From G963667915 sp965197385 (GTDB lineage Bacteria > Acidobacteriota > Vicinamibacteria > Vicinamibacterales > UBA823): 64,000 bases of DNA. Position numbers and translations under genes: made by a program. Under the pieces are notes generated by a model. It was not told the origin of the DNA. It made no database searches and saw only the letters and a list, made by a program, of their open reading frames with translations. Below, piece by piece: positions 53,326 to 62,391 of this stretch (position 1 is the stretch's first letter; each line of letters starts with the position of its first letter). The stretch is from assembly GCA_965197385.1 (NCBI GenBank), contig CBDANA010000009.1:930001-994000 (forward strand). Reading direction: 5' to 3'.

Positions 53326-55842
53326 TCATCGAACGCTGACCGGGTCAACGTCGACACTCAGCCGTCGGTCGAGGCCTGGCACCCCCGCAACCGCCAGGGC
53401 AACCGCCTCACGCAGACGGCCTCGCTGCTGGCCCTTCACGAGCACCTGCACCCGGTGCGCCCCTTTCAGCCGCCCAAGTGGCGCCGGTGCCGGACCGAGG
53501 ACCCAACCCGAGGTCATCCGCTGACGCAAGCGCCGCGCGAGTCCCGCCGCCGCTGCCATCGCCACGGCCTGGGTGCCGCCACGAACAATGAGATTCACGA
53601 GGAACATACAGGGCGGGTAACGCATCGTCTGACGGAAATCGAGCTCCTCACGATAGAAGGCTTCGAAGTCCTGCGCACACGCATGCACGACGCTGTAGTG
53701 CCCGGGATGCAAGGTCTGGACGATCGATTCCCCCGCGCGCGCCCCGCGCCCCGCCCGGCCCGCCACCTGCGTCAGCAGTTGAAAGGTTCGCTCGGCTGCC
53801 CGAAAATCAGGAACGCCCAGCCCGACGTCCGCCGACACGACACCGACGAGCGTCACCTTGGGGAAATCATGCCCCTTGGCAATCATCTGCGTCCCCACCA
53901 AGACATCAACTTCGTGTCGCGCGAATCTTCGGAGCAACGACTCGGCCGCGCTGCGCCGGCGCATCGTGTCCCGGTCCATCCGCGCAACCCGAGCCGTCGG
54001 CGCACTGCGCCGCACCTCCGCCTCGACACGCTCGGTGCCCACGCCGGTCCACTCCAGGTACGATCCGCCGCACGTGGGACAGCGCTCCGGAACCGCCTGG
54101 GCGTAGCCGCAGTAGTGACACCGAATCCGCGCGGTCGTCCGATGCACGGTCAGCGACACGCTGCAGTTCGGGCACTCGGCCGTGCTCCCACACCCGCGGC
54201 ACAGGACCGCGGCCGCGAATCCCCTCCGGTTCAAGAGGATCAGGACCTGCTCTCCCCGATCGATCCGGTCCTGAATGGCCGCCTCGAGCGCTCGACTCAG
54301 CACGGTCTCCGGTCCCCGATCCGTAAATTCCCTCTTCATGTCGATGACTCGCACCGACGGGAGCGCCCGCCCCAGGACCCGGCGCGTCAGCCGGATCAGC
54401 TCGTACCGCCCGCGTGTGGCCTGCTGGTAGCTCTCCAGCGACGGGGTGGCCGATCCCAGCACCACGAGCGCCCCGGCGCGCTTGCCCCGCATGATCGCCA
54501 CGTCCCGGCCGTGGTACCGCGGGGCGTCCTCCTGCTTGAAAGACGCATCGTGTTCCTCATCCACCACGATCAATCCCAGTCGCGTCAACGGCGCGAACAC
54601 GGCCGAGCGCGTCCCGACGACGATATCCACCTCGCCATCGCGGATCCGATGCCACTGGTCGTGCCGTTCTCCGACCGACAGGCCGCTGTGCTGAATCGCC
54701 ACGCGATCGCCGAACCGGTTGCGAAAAACGGCGGCGGCCGCTGGAGTCAGCCCAATCTCCGGCACCAGTACCAGCACCTGCCGGCCCTTCCGCTGGGTTG
54801 TGGCGGCCAACCGGAGGTAGATCTCTGTCTTGCCGCTCCCCGTCACCCCGTGCAGTAACCCGACGTGAAACCCTCCGCCTTCTACTCGCGCGTCCAGTTG
54901 CTCGACCGCCTTGGATTGCTCGGCCGTCAAGCGCAGGGGGCCGGCCGCGGATGCAGGCTGCGCTGCCGTATTCAACTCGAGCGGGACTCGGTCCACACTC
55001 CGCACTCGCCGCGTCGCCCACCCCAACTCACCTAACCGCGCCAGCGCAGCGACCGACACGCCTCGTTCAACCAGTACGCGCTGGTCGATCCAGTCGCCCA
55101 CATCACGCATCGCCTCCAGCGCTTGGCGCTGGCGCGCACCGATCCGTGCACGATGGCCATCAGCACCCGTGGCCAACACCTCGACTCCCTGCCCGCTGAT
55201 CCGAAACTGGGGCACCGTGTGAAATCCGAACCTGCGCGACACCTCCGTCCGGCCGACCTGCACCAGACCGCTCGCGAACACCGCCGCCAGTGCCGCCGTC
55301 CATGCTGCGCGCTGCGGCTTTCCGCCACCGCTCGCGACTCCCCTGGGCGCGGACCGCGCCACCTCCTGACGGACAAGCTGTCGAAGCAGTCCCGCGCGGG
55401 ATCGCGGGCGCCCGGTCTGAAGCGCTCGCAGGATACTGTCGCGACGACCGGACGTGGCCCCAACCGCCACCGCCTGAAGACCGGCCGCGGTCAGGCGCAC
55501 CTTGCGGCCGTCACCGATCGCAGCCCCTGGCGGAAGCGCCACCGACAGCACCTCGCCAGGGCCGCACAGGTAGTAGTCGGCCGCCCAGAGCGCCAGGCTC
55601 ATCACCGCCGCCGGGACCAGCGGCCGGTCATCGACCGCTTCCAGCAACTCTCGCAGCTTGGCCGGGGTCTTCGCGGACGCCGCGACGGACTCGACCACAC
55701 AGCCCGTCACGACCCGTGCGCCGAGCGGAACCATCACCCGCCCACCCCTCGGAGGGTTATCCCACCCGTCTGGTACCCGATAGGTCAGCAGATCCCGAAG
55801 CGGTACCGGAACCGCCACGCGAACGAGGCGCGCCACCGTCAC
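53326..55842 (-). CDS. priA: Primosomal replication protein N' (PriA helicase)
   Basis: The 838-residue protein has an N-terminal DNA-binding domain, an SF2 helicase with Walker A GVTGSGKTEIYL near residue 313 and DEEHD near 404, and a zinc region of eight Cys (CRGCGSTAECPNC, CHYCGYAQ, CPTCGG) near 545-590. It restarts stalled replication forks. Length and order are normal for PriA. It precedes udg in the same direction (38 bp). Confidence 0.95.
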   Translation of the reverse strand: MTVARLVRVAVPVPLRDLLTYRVPDGWDNPPRGGRVMVPLGARVVTGCVVESVAASAKTPAKLRELLEAVDDRPLVPAAVMSLALWAADYYLCGPGEVLSVALPPGAAIGDGRKVRLTAAGLQAVAVGATSGRRDSILRALQTGRPRSRAGLLRQLVRQEVARSAPRGVASGGGKPQRAAWTAALAAVFASGLVQVGRTEVSRRFGFHTVPQFRISGQGVEVLATGADGHRARIGARQRQALEAMRDVGDWIDQRVLVERGVSVAALARLGELGWATRRVRSVDRVPLELNTAAQPASAAGPLRLTAEQSKAVEQLDARVEGGGFHVGLLHGVTGSGKTEIYLRLAATTQRKGRQVLVLVPEIGLTPAAAAVFRNRFGDRVAIQHSGLSVGERHDQWHRIRDGEVDIVVGTRSAVFAPLTRLGLIVVDEEHDASFKQEDAPRYHGRDVAIMRGKRAGALVVLGSATPSLESYQQATRGRYELIRLTRRVLGRALPSVRVIDMKREFTDRGPETVLSRALEAAIQDRIDRGEQVLILLNRRGFAAAVLCRGCGSTAECPNCSVSLTVHRTTARIRCHYCGYAQAVPERCPTCGGSYLEWTGVGTERVEAEVRRSAPTARVARMDRDTMRRRSAAESLLRRFARHEVDVLVGTQMIAKGHDFPKVTLVGVVSADVGLGVPDFRAAERTFQLLTQVAGRAGRGARAGESIVQTLHPGHYSVVHACAQDFEAFYREELDFRQTMRYPPCMFLVNLIVRGGTQAVAMAAAAGLARRLRQRMTSGWVLGPAPAPLGRLKGAHRVQVLVKGQQRGRLREAVALAVAGVPGLDRRLSVDVDPVSVR

Positions 55843-55880
55843 AGGATACCAACCACGGCCAGCAGTTCGGGACCGCGCCG

Positions 55881-56606
55881 TCAGGGGAGCTCGGCGAGCA
55901 GCGAGCGGACTCTCTTCATATCCTCCCAGACCTCGCGCTTGCTCTCAGGGTTTCGCAGAAGGTAGGCGGGGTGAAACGTCGGGATCAGCGTGGCGCCGCG
56001 GTACGCGTACTCCCGGCCGCGCAGACGCGAGATCGGGGCGTCGCTCTGCAGCAGGGTCCGCGCGGCGAACGCCCCGAGCGCAACGATGACCTTCGGCTGG
56101 ATGGCGTCGATCTGAGCCAAGAGAAACGGCTCGCACGTGGACACTTCGTCCGGCTCCGGGTTCCGATTTTTGGGTGGGCGGCATTTGATGACGTTAGCGA
56201 TGTAAACCGAGTCGCGCGAGGCCCCAATAGACTCGATGATCTTCGTGAGCAGTTGGCCCGCTCGGCCGACGAACGGAATGCCCTTGACATCCTCCTCTCG
56301 GCCCGGCGCTTCGCCGACGAACATCAAATCGGCCTCCGGGTTCCCGACACCGAACACGACCTGGGTCCGCCCCAGCCCGGAGAGCTGGCATCGCGTGCAA
56401 TCCCCGAGATCCGCTCGGATGGCCGACAGAACCTCCCCAGCCGATATCGCCTCGCGTCCGTCGGCAGGTTTCGCCGGCCCTAGGTCATCATCGTCCGGCC
56501 GGCCGCGTTCGGGCCGGCCACGCCACGCCGAATCGTGACTCCAGCCCAACACACCGAGCTCCGCGAGGAACTGTACATGTCGCTGAAGCTGCGTCCGCGC
56601 CATCAC
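55881..56606 (-). CDS. udg: Type 4 uracil-DNA glycosylase
   Basis: The 241-residue protein has GEAPGREEDVKGIPFVGRAGQLL from residue 98 (the family-4 active-site G-E-A-P-G) and TFHPAYLLRN near the end. Four Cys at 70, 73, 142 and 158 bind the 4Fe-4S cluster typical of family 4. It removes uracil from DNA. A ~40-residue polar linker follows the N-terminal helix. It lies between priA and coaBC, all in the same direction with short gaps. Confidence 0.94.
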   Translation of the reverse strand: MMARTQLQRHVQFLAELGVLGWSHDSAWRGRPERGRPDDDDLGPAKPADGREAISAGEVLSAIRADLGDCTRCQLSGLGRTQVVFGVGNPEADLMFVGEAPGREEDVKGIPFVGRAGQLLTKIIESIGASRDSVYIANVIKCRPPKNRNPEPDEVSTCEPFLLAQIDAIQPKVIVALGAFAARTLLQSDAPISRLRGREYAYRGATLIPTFHPAYLLRNPESKREVWEDMKRVRSLLAELP

Positions 56607-56609
56607 CCG

Positions 56610-57827
56610 TCAGCCTGTGGCCAGCGACGGCCGGCCCGTCAGCATCCGCTCCACCCGGTCGAGCACGACGCCCGCCAGTTCCGCCTTAGGCTGCCGCGGC
56701 AGCGCCTCGTCGGCATCGAGGGTGACGAGCGTCGCCTCGTTCACGTCGACGGCGAAGCCGCTATCTGACCTGGAAACATCGTTGGCGACGATGAGGTCGA
56801 CTCGCTTCGACTTCAGCTTCCGACGGGCCCGCGGCACGAGGTCCTGCGTCTCCGCCGAGAATCCGACCAGCACCGGGAGGGGCCGCGCGTTCCGCCATGC
56901 GCCAAGGTCGGCCAGGATGTCGCGGGTGCGCGCCAGCGTCAGGGTCCGCGGCCCGTCTTGCTTCGACTGCTTCTGGTCTTGCCGTCCAGCACTCGGCGTG
57001 TAGTCCGCCACGGCTGCCGCAAGGATCATCGCATCCGCCTCACCTGCCCTCGCCATGACCGCCTCGTGCATCTCCGCCGCCGAGCGCACGGACACCAGCT
57101 CAACCTCCACAGGCGGCGCTAGCGCGGTCGGCCCGGCCATCAGCACGACACTCGCCCCCCGGCGTGCGGCCTCCTTTCCCAGCGCGAACCCCATCCGCCC
57201 ACTCGCGCGGTTCCCCAGAAAACGAACCGGGTCGAGGTCCTCATAGGTCGGTCCGGCGGTCACCACGACACATCGCCCCAACAGCGACCCGTGCGGGCGA
57301 AGCGTCGCCTCTGTCGCCGCGATGATCGCGGCCGGCTCGGCGAGCCGCCCCGGTCCCATCCACCCACAGGCGAGGTCCCCGTCCTCCGAATCGACGACGC
57401 GCACGCCCCGCGCCGCCAGCAGCTCGAGGTTGGCCTGCACAGCCGGGTGCCGGAGCATGTTGGTGTTCATGGCCGGCGCCACGACGACCGGTGCGCGGGT
57501 CGCCAGGTACAGTGAGGTCAGGAAATCGTCGGCCACTCCCGCAGCACACTTCCCGATGACATCTGCGGTCGCCGGCGCCATCACGAGCACGTCGATTGCA
57601 CTCGCTAGGGCGACGTGCTCGATCGCTGCATTCAGCCCGACCGCGAACTGATCGGTCACCACGGCCCGCCGCGTAATTGCCTCGAAGGTCAACGCGCCGA
57701 CGAAGCGCTGCGCGGCTGGGGTCATGACCACAGTGACTTCGTGGCCGTTCGTCAGCAGGCCCCTCGCGACCTCGACCGATTTGTAGGCGGCGATGCTACC
57801 TGTCACGCCGAGCGCAACATGTGCCAT
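56610..57827 (-). CDS. coaBC: CoaBC bifunctional phosphopantothenoylcysteine synthetase/decarboxylase
   Basis: The 405-residue protein fuses CoaC (VALGVTGSIAAYKSVEVARGL at the start, flavin site; PAMNTNMLRHPA; CGWMGPGRLAEP with the catalytic Cys, ending about residue 185) and CoaB (VVTAGPTYEDLDPVRFLGNRASGRMG; KSKRVDLIVANDVS with the CTP-binding Lys). It makes 4'-phosphopantetheine for coenzyme A. It is usually followed upstream by rpoZ and gmk. Here no rpoZ is found between coaBC and gmk; repeat copy D occupies that spot. Confidence 0.95.
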   Translation of the reverse strand: MAHVALGVTGSIAAYKSVEVARGLLTNGHEVTVVMTPAAQRFVGALTFEAITRRAVVTDQFAVGLNAAIEHVALASAIDVLVMAPATADVIGKCAAGVADDFLTSLYLATRAPVVVAPAMNTNMLRHPAVQANLELLAARGVRVVDSEDGDLACGWMGPGRLAEPAAIIAATEATLRPHGSLLGRCVVVTAGPTYEDLDPVRFLGNRASGRMGFALGKEAARRGASVVLMAGPTALAPPVEVELVSVRSAAEMHEAVMARAGEADAMILAAAVADYTPSAGRQDQKQSKQDGPRTLTLARTRDILADLGAWRNARPLPVLVGFSAETQDLVPRARRKLKSKRVDLIVANDVSRSDSGFAVDVNEATLVTLDADEALPRQPKAELAGVVLDRVERMLTGRPSLATG

Positions 57828-57861
57828 GATCCAATCCTTATCCAGCTTCGCCGGCCCGGCT

Positions 57862-58048
57862 GAGCAGCCCGTAGTGAAAGTCTAGCTGCATTCGACCGGC
57901 GCTGCATCCCGCCATGGGCGGCGCTGGGCATTGTCCACGATGGGTCACATACAGCCGGTATGTTCTCTCGTCGCACCTTGCTCGGGCCGACCGCGGCTCT
58001 AGTGCGCGGGGTCTCGGTGCAACGCTGGACTTTCACCACGGGCTGCCA
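57862..58048 (-). repeat. Dispersed inverted-repeat element, copy D
   Basis: This 187-bp copy runs from GAGCAGCCCGTAGTGAAAG to CTTTCACCACGGGCTGCCA, oriented like copy C (interior TGCATTCGACCGGCGCTGCATCCCGCC...GGTCACATACAGCCGGTATGT). It sits between coaBC and gmk. On the minus strand its right arm is read as the last residues of gmk (FGLAARGESPALHRDPAH). Confidence 0.82.
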
Positions 58049-58697
58049 GACCAAACCGGGACGCGATGGCGTCGCCCTGCGTCGCCGCACCCGGCATCGC
58101 CGCCCGGCAGCCAAGTACAATCCCCTTCAGACGCTCCACCGCCAAATCGAATTCGTCGTTGACGACGAGATAGTCGTACTCGGTAAACGCGAGCACCTCA
58201 TCGCGAGCCACCGCGAGTCGGCGCCGAATCTGTACCTCGCTGTCCTGGCTCCGTCCGCGCAGGCGCGACTCGAGTACGTCGGGCGACGGCGGCAGCACGA
58301 AAATGCTCGTTGCCTCGACTCCGTTCGCCCTCAACTGTAGTGAGCCCTGCACGTCGATGACCAGCACCACGTCGCACCGGCGCGCGAGCTGCGCCTCCGT
58401 GTCCGCCTTCGCGGTCCCGTACAGCTTCCCGAATACGTCGGCCCATTCCAGGAATGCACCGCGGCCGACCATCTCCTCGAAGCGCTGCCGGCTGATGAAA
58501 TGATAGTCAACGCCGTCCCGTTCACCGTCACGCGCGGGACGCGACGTATACGAACACGATTCGACCAGGTCAGGCACCTGGCACACAAGCCGCTCCACAA
58601 GGCTCGTCTTTCCGGTGCCCGATGGTGCGGACACGACAAAGAGCCGGCCCTGTCTCGCCGGCTGGTCGGCCGACACGCCCCCATCCTCACTCGACAT
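57999..58697 (-). CDS. gmk: Guanylate kinase
   Basis: With ATG 58697 the protein has 232 residues: P-loop VVSAPSGTGKTSLVERL near 19-35, ESCSYTSRPARDGERDGVDYHFIS (GMP site), and LVIDVQGSLQLR. It phosphorylates GMP to GDP. Normal enzymes end about where QGDAIASR is; the last ~18 residues are encoded by repeat copy D, an odd but harmless-looking tail. It overlaps the yicC stop by eleven bases. Confidence 0.94.
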   Translation of the reverse strand: MSSEDGGVSADQPARQGRLFVVSAPSGTGKTSLVERLVCQVPDLVESCSYTSRPARDGERDGVDYHFISRQRFEEMVGRGAFLEWADVFGKLYGTAKADTEAQLARRCDVVLVIDVQGSLQLRANGVEATSIFVLPPSPDVLESRLRGRSQDSEVQIRRRLAVARDEVLAFTEYDYLVVNDEFDLAVERLKGIVLGCRAAMPGAATQGDAIASRFGLAARGESPALHRDPAH

Positions 58698-59580
58698 TCT
58701 GCACCTGTTCGCGCAGCCGCTCCAGCTCGGCCTTGGCCGACACCACCAACACCGCAATCTCGAGCCCTTCCGCCTTCGATCCTACCGTGTTCACCTCTCG
58801 ATTCATCTCCTGGAGCAGAAAGTCCAGCTTTCGGCCACACGCGCCCTCCGCATCCGCAATGACGGTCCAGTGCGCCAGGTGTCCCTTGAGCCGCGCCAGC
58901 TCCTCGCTGATGTCCGATCGGGCCGCGAACTTCACCACTTCCTGAGCGATCAGCGCCGCGTCCGGTGCCGGGTCCAGCGTCAATTGCCCGACCCGCGCCG
59001 TGAGCCGGCTCTCGAGCCCCTCGCGGCCCTGCTCCGCCCTGACCTCCAGTTGCCTCACGATCTCCGCCGTCTGCGCGCACCGGTTGTCGAGGTCGGTACG
59101 CAGGTGCGCTCCCTCCTCCCGCCGCATCGCATCCAGGCTCTCGACCGCTCGCGTCACTGCGCCGCTCACCGCCGCGACGACCTCATGATTCCGTACCGCA
59201 TCCGCCTCACCCGATCGCTCGCGGACTTCCACCGCGTGCGGCAGCCGCAACAGATCGCCAGCCGTGAGTCCCGTCACCGCTACCCCCGCCGCTCGCGCAC
59301 GCTCGAGCGCATCACTCAGTGCGCGCACCAACGCCTCGTTTAGCTCCACCTCGACCTCCGGTCGCCGCGAAAACTGCGCGGTGAGGCCGAGCTCCACGCG
59401 TCCACGCGTCAGGCGCTTTTGCACCAATCCACGCAGCTCCGGCTCCAGGCCCAGCAACGCCGACGGCAGGCGGAGCTGGAGGTCCAGGTGGCGGTGGTTG
59501 ACACTGCGCAGCGTCACGCTCACCGCGACCTCTGGCGTTTCAACCTCGACGCTCGCAAATCCGGTCATCGACTTGATCAC
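58687..59580 (-). CDS. yicC: YicC-family endoribonuclease
   Basis: The 297-residue protein starts MIKSMTGFASVEVETPEVAVSVTLRSVNHRHLDLQLRLPS, the conserved YicC N-terminus, and ends with the DUF1732 domain (KLDFLLQEMNREVNTVGSKA). YicC-like proteins are RNases or sRNA-decay adaptors. The order yicC-gmk is widely conserved. It overlaps both neighbours by a few bases, so the msbA-like gene, yicC and gmk are probably co-translated. Confidence 0.94.
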   Translation of the reverse strand: MIKSMTGFASVEVETPEVAVSVTLRSVNHRHLDLQLRLPSALLGLEPELRGLVQKRLTRGRVELGLTAQFSRRPEVEVELNEALVRALSDALERARAAGVAVTGLTAGDLLRLPHAVEVRERSGEADAVRNHEVVAAVSGAVTRAVESLDAMRREEGAHLRTDLDNRCAQTAEIVRQLEVRAEQGREGLESRLTARVGQLTLDPAPDAALIAQEVVKFAARSDISEELARLKGHLAHWTVIADAEGACGRKLDFLLQEMNREVNTVGSKAEGLEIAVLVVSAKAELERLREQVQNVE

Positions 59581-61385
59581 GGCTCTCCTTCACGGCCTCG
59601 CTCCGACAGCCCTACGGCCTCCGGAACCGCCGCACCGCCAGGCGGCTCTTCGGCCGTCGGCCGATCGAACAACTGCATCGCGTACAACTTCGCGTAGACA
59701 CCATCGTGACGCTGCAATAGTTCGTCGTGCCGTCCCACTTCAACAACCTGGCCCGCGTCGAGCACGACGATCGCATCGGCTCGCCGCACCGTTGACAGCC
59801 GGTGCGCGATGACGAATGACGTGCGGTTCTCCAGCAACGTGGCCAGCGCATCCTGGACGAGCGCCTCCGACTCCGAATCCAGTGACGAGGTCGCTTCGTC
59901 CAGAATCAAGATTGGCGCATGGGCCAGCAAGGCTCGAGCAATCGCCAGCCGCTGACGCTGCCCCCCCGACAGTCGCTGGCCGCGCTCGCCGACCCACGTG
60001 CCGTAGCCGTCGGGCAGCGCCGCGATGAACTCGTGCGCATGTGCCGCGCGTGCCGCAGCCTTGATCTCCGCGGCTGACGCGGAGGCCGAGCCATAGGCGA
60101 TGTTCCCGGCGACTGTGTCGTCAAAGAGGATCGTCTCCTGGGTGACCATCGCGATCTGGCTTCGCAGCGACCGCACCGTCACATCCCGGATGTCCACGCC
60201 ATCCAGCATAATGGCGCCCTCCGTGACATCGTAGAACCGCGCGAGCAAGTTCACCAACGTGGTCTTGCCGCTCCCGCTCAGTCCGACCAGCGCCACCATC
60301 TGCCCGGCGCGCACCATCAGACTGACGTGCCGAAGGACTAATTGGCCGCCCGCGCCCTGGTAACTGAACCCCACGTCGCGAAATGCGATGCTGTGCCGCA
60401 ACGGCGCCGCCGTCGCCGCGTTCGGTCGATCGAGGATCTCGGTGTGCACGTCGAGCGTCTCGAAAATGCGTTCCGCCGCTGCCGCGGCCTGCTGCAGTCC
60501 CGCCGTCACGCGGCTGAGTTTCTTCACAGGCCCGTACATCATGAACAACGCGGCTATGAAGGATGCGAACTCACCCGACGTCAGCCGAGAGGCAGCGATC
60601 TCGCGGCTGCCGTACCACAACGCCCCCGCGACGGCAAACCCACCCAGGAATTCCATCAGCGGCGGCAACGCGGTAATCGCACCCGTGACCTTCATGTTCG
60701 TCCGAAACAGGCGCGTCGACGCCGCGCTGAATTTTGCGACTTCGTGCGCCTCTGCCCCGAAGGCCTTGACGATCCGGTGTCCGGTGAAGGCTTCCGCCGT
60801 GATATGCGACAGATGCTCCAACTCCTCCTGACTCCTTCGACTTGTACGCCGGACCCGCTGGCCCAGCCGGATGAGGGGATACACGACCACCGGCGCGCCT
60901 GTCAGGCACACCAGTGCGAGCCCTGGGTCATAGTAGAAGAGCAAGCCTCCAAAGCCAGCCAGTGCCAGCGCCTCGCGCAGAAGATCGCCAATCGTGACCG
61001 AGACGGCCAGTTGAATCTGATGCACGTCGTTGGTGATCCGGGACATCAGACGACCCGTCGTGCGTGACGTGAAGAATCCCGCCGATTGGCCGACGATGTG
61101 GCGGAACAGATTGTTCCTGACCGTCATGACGACGCGCTGCCCGACTCCCGTCATGAGATAGGTCGACGCGTAGGCACCGATTCCCTTCAATAGGTAGCAC
61201 CCCAGCAGGGCGGCCGCCACAACATTGAGTCGCTGCCGGTTTGGAAGCACGTCGTCAAAGATCGGCTTGATGAGGTAGGCGAGGCCGGCCGACGCTGCGC
61301 CGAACAGGGCCATCGCCAGCAACGCGCCGGCCAGACGGCCTCGATACGGCCATGCATACGACCACAAGCGTCGGACTGGACTCAT
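59577..61385 (-). CDS. MsbA-type ABC exporter (lipid A/lipid flippase-like)
   Basis: From ATG 61385 (MSPVRRLWSYAWPYRGRLAGALL) the protein has 602 residues: six membrane helices (about 15-320) and an ATPase domain with Walker A GLSGSGKTTLVNLL, signature LSGGQRQRLAIARAL and Walker B ILILDEATSSLDSESE. This half-transporter layout is that of MsbA. It is followed by yicC with a four-base overlap and preceded by galE with six bases between. Lipid A flipping is likely but unproven. Confidence 0.9.
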   Translation of the reverse strand: MSPVRRLWSYAWPYRGRLAGALLAMALFGAASAGLAYLIKPIFDDVLPNRQRLNVVAAALLGCYLLKGIGAYASTYLMTGVGQRVVMTVRNNLFRHIVGQSAGFFTSRTTGRLMSRITNDVHQIQLAVSVTIGDLLREALALAGFGGLLFYYDPGLALVCLTGAPVVVYPLIRLGQRVRRTSRRSQEELEHLSHITAEAFTGHRIVKAFGAEAHEVAKFSAASTRLFRTNMKVTGAITALPPLMEFLGGFAVAGALWYGSREIAASRLTSGEFASFIAALFMMYGPVKKLSRVTAGLQQAAAAAERIFETLDVHTEILDRPNAATAAPLRHSIAFRDVGFSYQGAGGQLVLRHVSLMVRAGQMVALVGLSGSGKTTLVNLLARFYDVTEGAIMLDGVDIRDVTVRSLRSQIAMVTQETILFDDTVAGNIAYGSASASAAEIKAAARAAHAHEFIAALPDGYGTWVGERGQRLSGGQRQRLAIARALLAHAPILILDEATSSLDSESEALVQDALATLLENRTSFVIAHRLSTVRRADAIVVLDAGQVVEVGRHDELLQRHDGVYAKLYAMQLFDRPTAEEPPGGAAVPEAVGLSERGREGEP

Positions 61386-61390
61386 CGCAT

Positions 61391-62389
61391 CTAGCACTTG
61401 TCCCGGCGCTCGTCCCGGCTCCAGCCGGTCTGGTGCCACCGCCACGCCGTTTCCACGATGTCCGTCAACGTGGAATGCTTCGGCCGCCACCGGAGCGCAC
61501 GCTGTACTTTCGTGCTGCCGGCTACCAGGACGGCCGGGTCGCCCGCCCGCCGGGGCGAGGCACGTACCAGCACCTCACGTCCCGTGACCCGGCCGACCGC
61601 ATCCACCACGTCCCGTACCGAATGCGGCGTGCCCGTGCCCACGTTGAACAGATCCGAGCGTCCGCCCTGCCGTAGGTACTCACAGGCCAACACATGGGCG
61701 TCAGCCAAGTCGGTCACGTGCACGAAATCTCGCAAGCAGCTCCCATCCGGCGTCGCGTAGTCGTTACCGAAGATTTCCAGCGCCGGCCCGCCCGACGCCG
61801 CGATGAGCGCTCGAGGAATCAGGTGCGTCTCCGGATCGTGCGCCTCGCCCAAACGCCCTGCCGGGTCAGCGCCGCTCGCGTTGAAATACCGCAAACACAC
61901 GGAGCGGAGTCCATGCGCGCGCTCGAAGTGCGGCAAGGCGCGCTCCACCGCAAGCTTGGTTTCGCCGTACGTGTTGACGGGGCGCGTCGGATGCTCCTCC
62001 AGGATGGGCGATGCGTCCGGTTCACCATACACTGCCGCTGTCGACGAGAACACCAGCGCGTCGACAGACTCCGCAGCCATCGCTTCCAGCAGTGACAGCG
62101 TCCCGACCACGTTGTACCGGTAGTACCCCGCCGGATCGGTGAGCGACTCGGGCACCGACAATCTGCCAGCGAAGTGCAGCACCGCCCCCACCTCGTGCTC
62201 GCGCAGCGTCCGCCGCAGCGTGTCCACGTCGTGCACGTCCGCCTCGACCAACGGCGCGCCGAGCACCGCCTCACGGTGTCCAGCCGACAGGTCGTCATAG
62301 ACCACGACGCGGACACCAGCTTCCCGAAATGCCAGTGTCGTGTGACTCCCGATATATCCGGCGCCGCCCACCACGAGCACCGTGTCCAC
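61391..62389 (-). CDS. galE: UDP-glucose 4-epimerase
   Basis: The GTG start at 62389 or 62392 has GGGAGG nearby and overlaps the ugd stop (TAGTG). The 332-residue SDR protein has GGAGYIGSH at the start, SSTAAVYGEP (Ser/Thr), the Y-x3-K pair in YGETK near residue 145, and SVCLRYFNASGADPAG. It interconverts UDP-glucose and UDP-galactose. It forms an operon with ugd upstream and the ABC exporter downstream, suggesting surface-polysaccharide or lipid A sugar supply. Confidence 0.94.
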   Translation of the reverse strand: MDTVLVVGGAGYIGSHTTLAFREAGVRVVVYDDLSAGHREAVLGAPLVEADVHDVDTLRRTLREHEVGAVLHFAGRLSVPESLTDPAGYYRYNVVGTLSLLEAMAAESVDALVFSSTAAVYGEPDASPILEEHPTRPVNTYGETKLAVERALPHFERAHGLRSVCLRYFNASGADPAGRLGEAHDPETHLIPRALIAASGGPALEIFGNDYATPDGSCLRDFVHVTDLADAHVLACEYLRQGGRSDLFNVGTGTPHSVRDVVDAVGRVTGREVLVRASPRRAGDPAVLVAGSTKVQRALRWRPKHSTLTDIVETAWRWHQTGWSRDERRDKC

Positions 62390-62391
62390 CA

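Noticed and set aside
53278..54858. A 526-codon plus-strand open frame
   Set aside because: Antisense to the 3' part of priA, which has a full zinc-binding and helicase motif set; no family features in the antisense frame.
57828..57998. Expected rpoZ gene between coaBC and gmk
   Set aside because: Neither strand encodes an omega-like protein here; the space is filled by repeat copy D.
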